From Paenibacillus tundrae (GTDB lineage Bacteria > Bacillota > Bacilli > Paenibacillales > Paenibacillaceae): 64,000 nt of DNA. A program made the translations under genes and the position numbers. Below are positions 17,462-26,088 of the stretch, in pieces. The stretch is taken from assembly GCF_030812775.1 (NCBI RefSeq), contig NZ_JAUSTI010000003.1, positions 434,001 to 498,000 of the forward strand, written 5' to 3'. How positions within the stretch are numbered: position 1 is the stretch's first letter; each line of letters starts with the position of its first letter. Below the pieces are notes generated by a model. It saw only the letters and a program-made list of their open reading frames with translations, was not told the origin of the DNA and searched no databases.

Positions 17462-19681
17462 ATGCTGCAATCCTTAGAAGCCATTCAATTATTCAAATCA
17501 GAACACATCATAGAGGCAGAGCAGCAACCCTGGCTGAAACTGCTTGTGGAAGCCGAGCAAGTGAACATTAATCTTGAACGTATTCATTCGATAGCGGAGC
17601 TTGAAGAAACGAATCTCGTTTTGGATTATGTGGAACGCACGCTTCAGGTGCTGGATCGACTTGAAGTGTCGTTTTGGGTGCGTGAAATTGTGGAGGAAGT
17701 GCTGGCTTGGTCAGAAATTGCCAAAGCGGGATCGATGAACCAACGCCGTGCGTGGCAGCGAGCAGGTATCAATCTATTCGTGCATAACATCGGTTCTGCA
17801 CAATTGTACGATCTGTACCACAGCAAGGGTCACTTTGGGATCAGCGAGGAAAGAATAAATCATACTCGTGATAACAAAAATCTACCGCATGAGGTTTCAA
17901 CCAAATCGACTGCCCATAACTCCAATTATCACACCACACGATATGAGATTATTCGAACGCTAATTGCAACTCACGGACTCGTGGGTCAGTATATCCGTGG
18001 GGAAATTCCTTTTGCAGGGAACACACCGCTACATGCGTTTATTACAAAAGGATGGCTGTCCGAGAATGAGCTTCATACCATACTCATGACATTAAACGAA
18101 TGCATTATTGCTGGCGTGAATTCTGAATTGTGGCAACAAGTGGGTAGCGAAGTGCAAGAAATTATAAGCTGGATCGTGACGGAGCCAGATCATCCGGATT
18201 GGGTAATGAAGGAGCGGTTGTCTCGTTTGAGAAGTGCTTCAATCCGCAGAGGTGAGGATGTATATTCTGCTTATCAAGCAATACAAGATGAGTGGGATAT
18301 AGAACAGGCACTATCGCCATTAGAACACCGAACCTTGTGGTATGTAGAGTCCGCGTTGCAGGACTTTTCATTGCAGGAGATGATTAAGGTTCTGTTGCTG
18401 TCCATACATCGAGTCCCGACCCAATCACTAGTGCACAATGGCACGGCGCCTACCAACGAACGTCCCGCTTCGCTAGTTCAACACATTAGCTTCGAACCCT
18501 TGATGAACAGCATGTATTACGACTACAAAGGTGTTAAGAAACTGAATGTGTACAAGAAAAGAATGATTGAAAAGTATCTGGAACAGTGGTCATGGGCGCA
18601 GATTGAATCAGATCAAGAGATCGTATATCCTCATTTAACTCATCGGGTAGAGTATAACCCTGAATTACCGGATACCGTATTTGTGAATTTTGAATTTTCG
18701 CCGGCTGCCGAGAAGTTAATTGCCTTCTGTATTGAAGCAGAGAAATCCCCCTTGTATGACAAGGCTGTGCTGTTGTTATTTGATCTGTTTGGATTACGGC
18801 GTGATGCTTATGATCGATTTCATAATGAAGAGACGTATCTTGCAGATATGAATAGCTCGGGAGACTACAAAAAAGTTCTGCTCGATTATATGGTAGGCAA
18901 ACGGGTGTTAGATATCGGCCCAGGTGGTGGGGTATTACTGGACTTGATTGAACAGGAGAAGCCTGAGCTGGAGCCGATTGGAATTGATATCTCGACGAAT
19001 GTAATCGAAGCGTTAGAGCGTAAGAAGCAACTGGAAGGTCATCGCTGGCAGGTTATGAAAGGGGATGCACTTCAGTTGCATCAATACGTACAGCCTGGAA
19101 GTGTGGATACCGTTATTTTCTCATCGATTCTGCATGAATTGTATTCCTATATTGAACAGGATGGTCGAAAATTCAATCAGGATACGGTGATTGCTGCTCT
19201 CCAAAGCTCGTTTAACGTGTTATCTCCGGGTGGGCGCATCCTCATCCGTGACGGAATCATGTCCGAACCTGTAGATCAGATGCGGCGCATTCGGTTTCTT
19301 GAACCTGACGGGAAACGTTGGTTGGAACGATATACGCAGGACTTCCAAGGACGGAAGATAACGTATGAAGCATTGTCTGAGGATGAGGTGCTGCTTCCAA
19401 TCAATGATGCGATGGAGTTTCTGTACACATACACGTGGGGTGAGGAAGCCTATGTGCACGAGATTCAGGAGCAATTTGGCGTATTTACACCATCTGCCTA
19501 TGAGCAATGTATTCGTGAAGCGTTGGGCGATGAAGCGCAGATCATTACATTGCAGCATTTCCTGCAACAGGGATACACTGAAGCACTTAGCGGACGAATT
19601 GAATTCATGGATGAACAAGGGCGGGAGACTTCACTGCCAGATAGCACCTGCCTAATCGTGATCGAGAAGAGAAGGGATTGA
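17462..19681 (+). CDS. Large two-part protein: unknown N-terminal region plus SAM methyltransferase
   Basis: 739 residues. The C-terminal part is a class I methyltransferase: motif I VLDIGPGGG at 482-490, acidic GIDIS with Asp509, DTVIFSSILHELYSY as motif IV, and LSPGGRILIRDG as motif V, followed by about 120 residues of cap. Residues 1-470 are mostly helical and not recognised. They contain RAGINLFVHNIGSAQLYDLYH near 100 and LIATHGLVGQYIRGE near 165, whose spaced His residues recall HD-type hydrolases, but this is weak. GAGGTG precedes the ATG. The next gene starts 7 bp downstream. See findings. Confidence 0.75.
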   Translation: MLQSLEAIQLFKSEHIIEAEQQPWLKLLVEAEQVNINLERIHSIAELEETNLVLDYVERTLQVLDRLEVSFWVREIVEEVLAWSEIAKAGSMNQRRAWQRAGINLFVHNIGSAQLYDLYHSKGHFGISEERINHTRDNKNLPHEVSTKSTAHNSNYHTTRYEIIRTLIATHGLVGQYIRGEIPFAGNTPLHAFITKGWLSENELHTILMTLNECIIAGVNSELWQQVGSEVQEIISWIVTEPDHPDWVMKERLSRLRSASIRRGEDVYSAYQAIQDEWDIEQALSPLEHRTLWYVESALQDFSLQEMIKVLLLSIHRVPTQSLVHNGTAPTNERPASLVQHISFEPLMNSMYYDYKGVKKLNVYKKRMIEKYLEQWSWAQIESDQEIVYPHLTHRVEYNPELPDTVFVNFEFSPAAEKLIAFCIEAEKSPLYDKAVLLLFDLFGLRRDAYDRFHNEETYLADMNSSGDYKKVLLDYMVGKRVLDIGPGGGVLLDLIEQEKPELEPIGIDISTNVIEALERKKQLEGHRWQVMKGDALQLHQYVQPGSVDTVIFSSILHELYSYIEQDGRKFNQDTVIAALQSSFNVLSPGGRILIRDGIMSEPVDQMRRIRFLEPDGKRWLERYTQDFQGRKITYEALSEDEVLLPINDAMEFLYTYTWGEEAYVHEIQEQFGVFTPSAYEQCIREALGDEAQIITLQHFLQQGYTEALSGRIEFMDEQGRETSLPDSTCLIVIEKRRD

Positions 19682-19688
19682 CACATGC

Positions 19689-20270
19689 ATGACCAACGAG
19701 GTCTTGACGACGTTGTATTTTGTAAGACACGCAGAATCCGAGTATGTGGAAGGGCTGGAGCGTGAACGTGGATTGACAGAACAAGGGAAGCATGATGCCG
19801 AGACGGTCTCATGCTTACTTCTTGATGAGGGTATTAATCTATTTTATTCAAGTCCATATAAGCGCGCGCTGGATACCGTTCAAGGGCTGGCAGATCAAGT
19901 CGGAGCTAAGATCGTAACCATTGAAGACTTGCGTGAGCGTGCACTATCTAGTTCCAATGTGCGGCATACCAACTTTCAATCAGCTAAGCGTAAGCTGTAC
20001 GAAGATCGCTCATTCGCCTTTCCGGGTGGTGAATCCACCATTCAAGCTCAGCAGCGTGCAGTTCAAGTGATAACAGACATCTTAGAACGGCATACGGGGC
20101 AAAAGATTGTGATTGGCACACATGGTGATGTAATGACGCTGATCTTCAATTATTATGACACTTCCTATGATTATGAGTTCTGGGGAAGTACCTCGATGCC
20201 AGACATCTATAAGCTGGAATTCAATGATGAACAAAAACTTGAGCAAGTAAGCCGGTTATGGAAGCACTAA
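19689..20270 (+). CDS. Histidine phosphatase (phosphoglycerate mutase-like)
   Basis: 193 residues. YFVRHAESEY (Arg13, His14) is the phospho-acceptor motif, YSSPYKRALDT the second phosphate site, FPGGES the third, and IGTHGDV holds the second catalytic His. Its shape matches small cobC/YhfR-type phosphatases. The substrate is unknown, but the position 7 bp behind the methyltransferase and 27 bp before an exonuclease gene suggests a shared operon and a nucleotide or RNA-related substrate (inference). GAAGGGA serves as ribosome site. Confidence 0.87.
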   Translation: MTNEVLTTLYFVRHAESEYVEGLERERGLTEQGKHDAETVSCLLLDEGINLFYSSPYKRALDTVQGLADQVGAKIVTIEDLRERALSSSNVRHTNFQSAKRKLYEDRSFAFPGGESTIQAQQRAVQVITDILERHTGQKIVIGTHGDVMTLIFNYYDTSYDYEFWGSTSMPDIYKLEFNDEQKLEQVSRLWKH

Positions 20271-20297
20271 TGATTAAAAAGTAGGGAGGTGACAGTA

Positions 20298-20966
20298 ATG
20301 AAAACAACATTTCTGAATGATACATACACAATCGAGGATCTACACGTTTCACCTTTACAGGGGCAAACCTATTGCATATTCGATCTCGAAGGAACCGGCA
20401 TTCTACCCGATCGAGAAAGTGTGACGCAATTTGGAGCGATGTTATACAACAATCGTGATCAACTATATGAGACGTTCTCGACTTTATCACGAGCTGAAAA
20501 ACCGATTCCGCAAGCTGTAGCGCAATTAACGGGTATTACCAATGAGGATATGATTACGGCGCCCTCTTTTATAGAAGCCTTTCAGGCCTTCACTGATTTC
20601 ATCGGAGATCGTGTACTTGTGACCCAAGCGGGATATGAGTATGATTTGCCAATACTTAGACGTCATTGTGAGCAGTATGGATTGCCGATGTTTAACAATG
20701 CTGTGCTGGATACCAAAGTAATGTTTACATACATCCATTCTGAGATAACGGAAGTGATCTCCACGGATTTCTTGATTCAATACTATAACTTGGATACAGA
20801 AGGTATTCAGAGACATGATGCACTCGCAGATTGTACCATTATTGCTCTTATATTTGAACGGATTCTTGATGAGTACCGAGCGCTTGAACTGAATCATTTT
20901 ACAGCCGATACTGCACGCTCAATGAAACGGTTCGTGATACCAGAGATGTATCTGAATGATAACTAG
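20298..20966 (+). CDS. DEDDh 3'-5' exonuclease
   Basis: 222 residues with a DnaQ-like RNase H-fold core: FDLEGTG (Asp29, Glu31), TQAGYEYDLPILRRHCE (third acidic residue) and RHDALADCTIIALIFE (catalytic His and last Asp). All four acidic residues and the His are present, so it is probably active as an exonuclease on DNA or RNA, or an oligoribonuclease-like enzyme. ATG 20298 is chosen because GGGAGGTG precedes it by 7 bases; GTG 20289 is inside that site. Confidence 0.88.
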   Translation: MKTTFLNDTYTIEDLHVSPLQGQTYCIFDLEGTGILPDRESVTQFGAMLYNNRDQLYETFSTLSRAEKPIPQAVAQLTGITNEDMITAPSFIEAFQAFTDFIGDRVLVTQAGYEYDLPILRRHCEQYGLPMFNNAVLDTKVMFTYIHSEITEVISTDFLIQYYNLDTEGIQRHDALADCTIIALIFERILDEYRALELNHFTADTARSMKRFVIPEMYLNDN

Positions 20967-20982
20967 GGGACGAACTGAAGTG

Positions 20983-21903
20983 ATGAATCAACTGACGATG
21001 AGAAGTGCGGGATGGATCTTTTTGTTGTCCTATGTCATGGGTATTTTGTTCACGGCGTGGATTAGTTCGCAAGGCAGTCCACACCACGATAATCTAATGT
21101 TATTTCTCGCATATGTAGCAGTTGGTCAGATCGTACTTAACGTGTTGCCAGCAGTAATCTGGTGTCGAACCCGAAAAATATCCTTTCGAACAGCATTTAA
21201 GCTACATAAAGTGTCGCTCAGAAATATCATTCTTTCATTGTTGATATTTGCTCTGAGTCAGGTGATCTTGCTGTTCTTCCATCAGATTACCGAAGTGGTT
21301 GTTCAATGGTTCGGGGTTTCTTATGCAACATCGTATTATCCGATTGCAGACTCCTTGTTCTCCTTAGGCATTCTCCTGTTAAGCATCGGAATTATTCCAC
21401 CGATCTGTGAGGAGCTACTGTTTCGAGGAGTTCTACTGAGCGGATATGCTACACGGGGGCTTTGGTTTGCTGCGATCATCAGTTCTTTTCTGTTTGCTTT
21501 GTTCCACGATAACCCCTATCGATTCATTGAACTATTTGGAGCCGCTCTCGTTTCAACAATCATTGTGATTCGTTCAGGCTCTATTATTCCGGGAATTATC
21601 GTTCATCTGATCACGAACTCCACGTATGTGATTAGCTCATACATTCAGGGAGGAGATATGCTTGAAGGCATATCTGCTGCTGGAAGTCCCGACCTAGTTA
21701 TCCTGCTGTTGACAGGTTTTGCCTCATTAATTACTTTCATGATCTGCAGATGGTTATATGCTCGGTTTGATCATCCTGAGACGGAAGTAAGAGCGAAGAG
21801 GGTTGGTGCTTCTGCCGGAATCCGTTCGTTGGCTTGGATTATACCGATCCTGTTATCTATAGTTGTGTTTGTTATCAAGTTTTGGATAGGACAATCTACT
21901 TGA
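20983..21903 (+). CDS. CPBP-family intramembrane metalloprotease
   Basis: About 306 residues with seven or eight membrane helices. The three family motifs are present: EELLFRG (Glu143, Glu144), FALFHDN (His175), and IVHLITNS in a later helix. These membrane proteins (Rce1/AbiV-like) act in prenyl-protein processing, bacteriocin immunity or signalling. The start could also be ATG 20956 (overlapping the exonuclease by 11 bp) or GTG 20980. It is the last gene before a hairpin, so probably the end of the operon that begins at 16616. Confidence 0.82.
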   Translation: MNQLTMRSAGWIFLLSYVMGILFTAWISSQGSPHHDNLMLFLAYVAVGQIVLNVLPAVIWCRTRKISFRTAFKLHKVSLRNIILSLLIFALSQVILLFFHQITEVVVQWFGVSYATSYYPIADSLFSLGILLLSIGIIPPICEELLFRGVLLSGYATRGLWFAAIISSFLFALFHDNPYRFIELFGAALVSTIIVIRSGSIIPGIIVHLITNSTYVISSYIQGGDMLEGISAAGSPDLVILLLTGFASLITFMICRWLYARFDHPETEVRAKRVGASAGIRSLAWIIPILLSIVVFVIKFWIGQST

Positions 21904-21930
21904 TAAAAGTGATTTGATTAAATTGAATAA

Positions 21931-21957
21931 AGGCTATCAGAACCTATCTGATAGCCT
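21931..21957. terminator. Terminator hairpin between convergent genes
   Basis: AGGCTATCAG (21931-21940) pairs perfectly with CTGATAGCCT (21948-21957). The T tract lies on the minus strand (TTTATTCAATTT), so it mainly serves the TetR/MFS unit and may stop the plus unit too. Confidence 0.75.
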
Positions 21958-22024
21958 AAATAACCGTATGTCTGTTGACTAAACTTTTCAGACTCAAATA
22001 TCTTTATTCCTTAAGTCCTCCAAG

Positions 22025-22660
22025 TTAGTCCTCATTACAAGCGTAACGCAACAGCATGTCCACCAATTGCTCTGTCATCTTTTCATTAGGTGGAGAGAGA
22101 TCATCTGAACGCCGTGTGACCATCTTCTGAAGTGCACCCATCATCACGGTGAATATAAACTGGGCGAGTTGAAGTGGAGAAGTGGTGTTCTTAATGCTTT
22201 TGTCTGCAATTCCTGCATTTAGCACATCTAACAGGAAGTGATTTTCTTTCCCAATCTGATTGAATTGATCATACGTTTTTCTTAATTCAGGAGTGAAATC
22301 ATAGACCTCGTAATTGATGTCGAACAGTTGAATGAATCGAATATGATCCGGATGGTTCCGTGCAAAGCTGATCCAAGCATGAAGCATGGATTTGAGCTGT
22401 TCACGACCATTGAACCCTTTATTACTCGAAAGACTAACATGATCCGTTAAATTCACAACCAGTTGCATTTGAATGGTGAGAAGCAGCTCATCCATCGACT
22501 GAAAGTGTTTATAGAACGTTACCCTACTGAGCTCTGCTCGGGTACAAACATCCTTGATCTTCACTTGAAGCAGTCCATGTTTCAAGAAGAGCTCTTTACC
22601 TGCAGCGATCAGGTCATCCCGATGTTTATTTCTAATCTGCTGATGCCAGTTCTCATTCAC
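22025..22660 (-). CDS. TetR-family regulator
   Basis: About 211 residues. The N-terminal helix-turn-helix is AAGKELFLKHGLLQVKIKDVCTRAELSRVTFYKHFQSMDELL; the C-terminal ligand domain is all helical. GTG 22660 overlaps the stop of the upstream transporter (GTGAATGA), implying translational coupling. ATG 22696 is an in-frame alternative but would lie deep inside the transporter. It likely represses the transporter-led operon through the palindromes at 23875-23908 (inference). Confidence 0.82.
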   Translation of the reverse strand: MNENWHQQIRNKHRDDLIAAGKELFLKHGLLQVKIKDVCTRAELSRVTFYKHFQSMDELLLTIQMQLVVNLTDHVSLSSNKGFNGREQLKSMLHAWISFARNHPDHIRFIQLFDINYEVYDFTPELRKTYDQFNQIGKENHFLLDVLNAGIADKSIKNTTSPLQLAQFIFTVMMGALQKMVTRRSDDLSPPNEKMTEQLVDMLLRYACNED

Positions 22661-23855
22661 TAGTAGTTTGTAATCCTTTCTTGGACCGACGTGCATTGAG
22701 CGTTAGCGATAGCGCAGCAAGAAGCATAATTGCACCAAAAATATACGGGAAGTTCAAGTTTTTGTCAAACAATAGTCCTGCAACAAGTGGCCCAAATACA
22801 GTACCTAAACTGGAATACGTCGTATTTAAACCCGAAGCATATCCTTGCCGATCCCCAGCGTTTTTGGAAATGAGTGTACTGACTGACGGTCGTAAAAATG
22901 CATTAAAAGCAAAAAATAACGCAGAGGCGAACAACAGATACACTAAGTTAACCTTAATTAACATAAGGAGTAGTGCAATCGGCGCCATGATTAGAGAGAG
23001 TCGAATAAGCTTAATTTCGCCGATTCTTCGCACTGACCAATCAAGCAGCCAGATCTGAACGACGATCCCGATGATGGCTCCCATGGTAATAATAATGGAG
23101 ATAGTTGCGGCATCGAAGCCATATTTTTGCTCCGCAAATAGAGAGAATACGGTCTCATAACTCATCAGTCCAAAGGTCATGACAAGTAGAAGAATTAAAT
23201 ATTTGAAATAAGGCACTTGGAATGAGCTCCAGATGTGTTTGCCCAGATGATTACTTTTCTCCTTCGTCTGAGGAAGGGTTCTTTTCTCCGGAGGTAATGT
23301 CTCTGGCAGAAGTAGTGTAAGTAACCCCGCGATAAGACCTAGGCCAGCCGCGAAGAAATAAGGCATACGGATGCCCATCTCTGCGATGAAGCCGCCAAGA
23401 CCAGGTCCGAGAACCATTCCCAGATTCATGGCTGCTCCGAAATAGCCCATTCCTTTGGCACGTGTCTCTGGCGTAGTAATATCTGCGACATATGCCAGAT
23501 TGGCTGGAACCATGAAGCCAAGGCTAATTCCGCCGATGAAACGAGCGATGTATAGAAGCGGAAACGATGTCGATAGGGCGAATATAATGTCCGAAACAAC
23601 GGAGAGAAACATGCCAGCAACGATTAACTTTTTGCGACCAAAACGATCAGCCCATTGTCCGCCAAGCGGTGAAAACAAAAATTGAGCCGCCCCAAAGGCA
23701 GCTACCAGAAATCCAGCGACTGTACCTCCCGCATGAAATAACTTCAAGTACTCAGGCAATATGGGAATAAGCATACCCTGCCCTAATAATGCGATAAATA
23801 GATTTAACATTAGAATCAAAAGCGGGAAATGAACAGATTTTGGCAATGTAACCAT
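22653..23855 (-). CDS. MFS drug/efflux transporter (DHA1, Bmr/NorA/TetA-like)
   Basis: 400 residues with 12 predicted membrane helices. Motif A is GQWADRFGRKKLIVAG after helix 2. Motif C, MVLGPGLGGFIAE in helix 5, is the mark of drug:proton antiporters. The central loop (LPPEKRTLPQTKEKS) separates the halves. The substrate is not predictable. AAAGGAGA lies 11 bases before the ATG. It is cotranscribed with the downstream TetR gene. Confidence 0.88.
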   Translation of the reverse strand: MVTLPKSVHFPLLILMLNLFIALLGQGMLIPILPEYLKLFHAGGTVAGFLVAAFGAAQFLFSPLGGQWADRFGRKKLIVAGMFLSVVSDIIFALSTSFPLLYIARFIGGISLGFMVPANLAYVADITTPETRAKGMGYFGAAMNLGMVLGPGLGGFIAEMGIRMPYFFAAGLGLIAGLLTLLLPETLPPEKRTLPQTKEKSNHLGKHIWSSFQVPYFKYLILLLVMTFGLMSYETVFSLFAEQKYGFDAATISIIITMGAIIGIVVQIWLLDWSVRRIGEIKLIRLSLIMAPIALLLMLIKVNLVYLLFASALFFAFNAFLRPSVSTLISKNAGDRQGYASGLNTTYSSLGTVFGPLVAGLLFDKNLNFPYIFGAIMLLAALSLTLNARRSKKGLQTTSE

Positions 23856-23874
23856 GAACGTATACTTCTCCTTT

Positions 23875-23908
23875 GTTTACACGATGTTAACCTTTACGAT
23901 ATGTAAAC
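23875..23908. promoter_or_regulatory. Paired palindromic operators between MFS and methyltransferase genes
   Basis: GTTTACACGATGTTAAC (23875-23891) and TTTACGATATGTAAA (23893-23907; arms TTTAC/GTAAA) are related, closely spaced inverted repeats. They lie in the 113-bp divergent region, where a TetR operator is expected. A TATAAT at 23922-23927 could be the -10 of the plus-strand gene, without a good -35. Confidence 0.5.
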
Positions 23909-23968
23909 CATAATAATGCAGTATAATGGATTTTGTAAATCATTTTTTGGGGGAAAGGATGATCCTTA

Positions 23969-24709
23969 TTGATCGACCATAATAACCTTGAAGAGTACCG
24001 AGATCCGATGAATTATGACCTTGAATTCGGCGGTGAGACGAACAAACACGATTTTTATCTGGAGATGGCAAAATCTAATCCTGGGAAAGTGCTAGATCTC
24101 GCTTGTGGTACGGGCATGACAACGATTCATCTGGCTCGTGCGGGGATTGATATCACTGGCGTAGATATAGCTACCTCAATGCTGGCATATGCGCGTGTAA
24201 AGGCTGAAGGTCTGCCGGTGGAGTTTATTGAGGCGGACGCTCGCACTTTCGAATCCGATCATCGTTATGCAATGATCTATTTGACAGGGAACGCGTTTCA
24301 GGCTTTTTTGAGTGATGAGGATCAGAAGGCATTACTACATACCGTTCACGAACTTTTGGAGCCGGGTGGTCTGTTTGTTTTTGAAACACGTAATCCTGAG
24401 GGCTGTGATCTAAGTGATGAAGGAGAAGAGGTCTGGGGAACTTTCGTCGATATAGAAGGGGTTACGGTCAAGGTATCGGGAACCCAAACGTATGATGCAG
24501 CCACCCAGGTTATGCACTGGTTCACGATTCGAGATTGGGGCTACAAACAAACGAATTCACGAATCGCTTGTCGTTTTACGGACAATGCAACACTTCATAA
24601 TCTGCTGACGAGTCAAAACTTTACTATTGAACATCAATATGCAGACTGGGATAAAACGCCTTTTACCCCACTAGCCGCATCTATTGTTAGTGTTTGCCGC
24701 AAAAATTAG
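23969..24709 (+). CDS. Class I SAM-dependent methyltransferase
   Basis: 246 residues. Motif I is VLDLACGTGMTT (about 41-52), the acidic residue is in GVDIATSML, EADART is motif III, MIYLTGNAFQAFL is motif IV, and LEPGGLFVFETRNP is motif V. It resembles small-molecule methyltransferases (UbiE/Tam-like). The start is TTG 23969, with AAAGGATG upstream. Divergent from the MFS-TetR unit, it could share its regulator and modify a compound the pump exports (inference). Confidence 0.83.
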   Translation: MIDHNNLEEYRDPMNYDLEFGGETNKHDFYLEMAKSNPGKVLDLACGTGMTTIHLARAGIDITGVDIATSMLAYARVKAEGLPVEFIEADARTFESDHRYAMIYLTGNAFQAFLSDEDQKALLHTVHELLEPGGLFVFETRNPEGCDLSDEGEEVWGTFVDIEGVTVKVSGTQTYDAATQVMHWFTIRDWGYKQTNSRIACRFTDNATLHNLLTSQNFTIEHQYADWDKTPFTPLAASIVSVCRKN

Positions 24710-24767
24710 TACGGATGGAGTGGCCTCTAGAGAGGTCTATCCTATTATCCTATTATCCTGTTAACAG

Positions 24768-24818
24768 AACCGACTTACATTCCTTTGATAAGGAAATTAG
24801 TCGGTTTTTACTTTTTAT
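24768..24818 (+). terminator. Terminator of the methyltransferase gene
   Basis: AACCGACT (24768-24775) pairs with AGTCGGTT (24799-24806), TTCCTT pairs with AAGGAA inside, and TTTTTACTTTTT follows. Confidence 0.88.
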
Positions 24819-24830
24819 AGTATTTTCGTT

Positions 24831-24883
24831 TATTTGACTTAGTCAAATAAAATGGATATGATGAATATAATTGACTCAGTCAA
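24831..24883 (+). promoter_or_regulatory. Promoter with two MarR-type operators
   Basis: Operator 1 is a 19-bp palindrome, arms TATTTGACT (24831-24839) and AGTCAAATA (24841-24849) around a single T. Operator 2 is TTGACTCAGTCAA (24871-24883). Operator 1 contains a -35 (TTGACT, 24834-24839), spaced 17 bp from a -10 (TATGAT, 24857-24862). Operator 2 lies at the expected transcription start. Dimer binding at either would block transcription of the following MarR-GNAT gene. Confidence 0.8.
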
Positions 24884-24914
24884 CTAAATTCATTCCATTA
24901 TGCAGGAGGACAAC

Positions 24915-25838
24915 ATGAATTCCCCAACATCGATCATTCCAATCATTCGCCGATTTAACCGATACTATACTAAGGTGCTGGGTTTACTGGATAAGAATCT
25001 GCTTGATAGCGAGTTTTCTCTCTCGGAGGTTCGGGTTCTTTATGAAATAGGTCAATCTAAAGAATGCAAGGCCAGCATGCTCATTGAGCAGCTAGGACTG
25101 GATCCGGGATATTTAAGTCGAATGTTAAAACGGTTTGAAAAACTAGGATTAACCTACCGTGTGCAATCCAAGGAGGATGGAAGAGCGTCCTTTCTGTATT
25201 TGACAGACCTCGGTGAAGAAACGTTGGCTCACATGAACGAATTGTCCGATGAACAAATAAGCAACATGATTATTGAATTGCCTGAACAAAGTCGGTTAAG
25301 TATAGCCAAAAGCATGACCACGATCCAGAACAAGTTATCTGGTAATTCGGAAGAACGTACAATAGAGGTACGGACTGAATTAAGACCAGGAGACGTCGGA
25401 GCATTGATTCATCTTCATGGTTGGGTATACGCCAAGGAGTGCGGCTATAATCATATATTTGAAGGGTATGTCTGTAAGACGTTCTATGATGTGCTCCAGA
25501 CTTACAATCCGGACAAGGATCGGTTTTGGTTGGCAGAAACCGACAACGAAATTGTTGGTAGTATTGCGGTTATTGGGCATCCAGGAAATAGAGCCCAGAT
25601 TCGGTGGTTTATCCTGCATCCAGATTGCAGAGGGATGGGTATTGGAAAGAAACTCATTCATGAGGCCATTGCTTATTGCAAGGAGAAAGGATACTCTAAT
25701 GTATTTTTGGAAACAACGGAGGATCAGAAAACAGCTATAACGATGTATACCAAGCAAGGTTTTGTTAAAACGAAAGAACAAGAGAACGAAGCATGGGGAG
25801 TTCTTCACATCGAACAAACTTATGAACTGAAGCTTTGA
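24915..25838 (+). CDS. MarR-GNAT fusion: regulator with acetyltransferase domain
   Basis: 307 residues. Residues 1-145 are a MarR winged helix (LLDSEFSLSEVRVLYEIGQ, ASMLIEQLGLDPGYLSRMLKRFEKLGLTYRVQSKEDGRASFLYLTDLGEE). Residues 150-307 are a GNAT acetyltransferase with the acetyl-CoA loop in CRGMGIGKKLIHEA. AGGAGG sits 5-6 bases before ATG 24915. The palindromes in its own promoter point to autoregulation. Such fusions are widespread; the ligand and the acetyl acceptor are unknown. Confidence 0.88.
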   Translation: MNSPTSIIPIIRRFNRYYTKVLGLLDKNLLDSEFSLSEVRVLYEIGQSKECKASMLIEQLGLDPGYLSRMLKRFEKLGLTYRVQSKEDGRASFLYLTDLGEETLAHMNELSDEQISNMIIELPEQSRLSIAKSMTTIQNKLSGNSEERTIEVRTELRPGDVGALIHLHGWVYAKECGYNHIFEGYVCKTFYDVLQTYNPDKDRFWLAETDNEIVGSIAVIGHPGNRAQIRWFILHPDCRGMGIGKKLIHEAIAYCKEKGYSNVFLETTEDQKTAITMYTKQGFVKTKEQENEAWGVLHIEQTYELKL

Positions 25839-25845
25839 GGGAAAA

Positions 25846-25870
25846 TAGTCGCTGAATAAGCGGCTTTTCT
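25846..25870 (+). terminator. Terminator of the MarR-GNAT gene
   Basis: GTCGCT (25848-25853) pairs with AGCGGC (25859-25864), followed by TTTTCTTG. Confidence 0.7.
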
Positions 25871-26088
25871 TGTTTACATGACTTTCATAAAATCAGCTAC
25901 TTTTTAGTTACCGTATGCAACGATTTATGACCATACATGGATTTCCTGGGAAAACGTACATAAACACAGAAAATACTCAACCAACTGTCCTTGATTGCAA
26001 GAGTGCGACATATCTTAGAGTGAAGGACGATTCGCAAGGGTCAAGTGCCTTTAAGCACAGCCATATCATGGCAGATGGGAGAGCTGTA

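Noticed and set aside
25915..26088. 58-codon N-terminal extension of the PPDK-like protein
   Set aside because: No ribosome site at 25915 and no similarity to the PPDK start; GGGAGAG before ATG 26089 is better placed.
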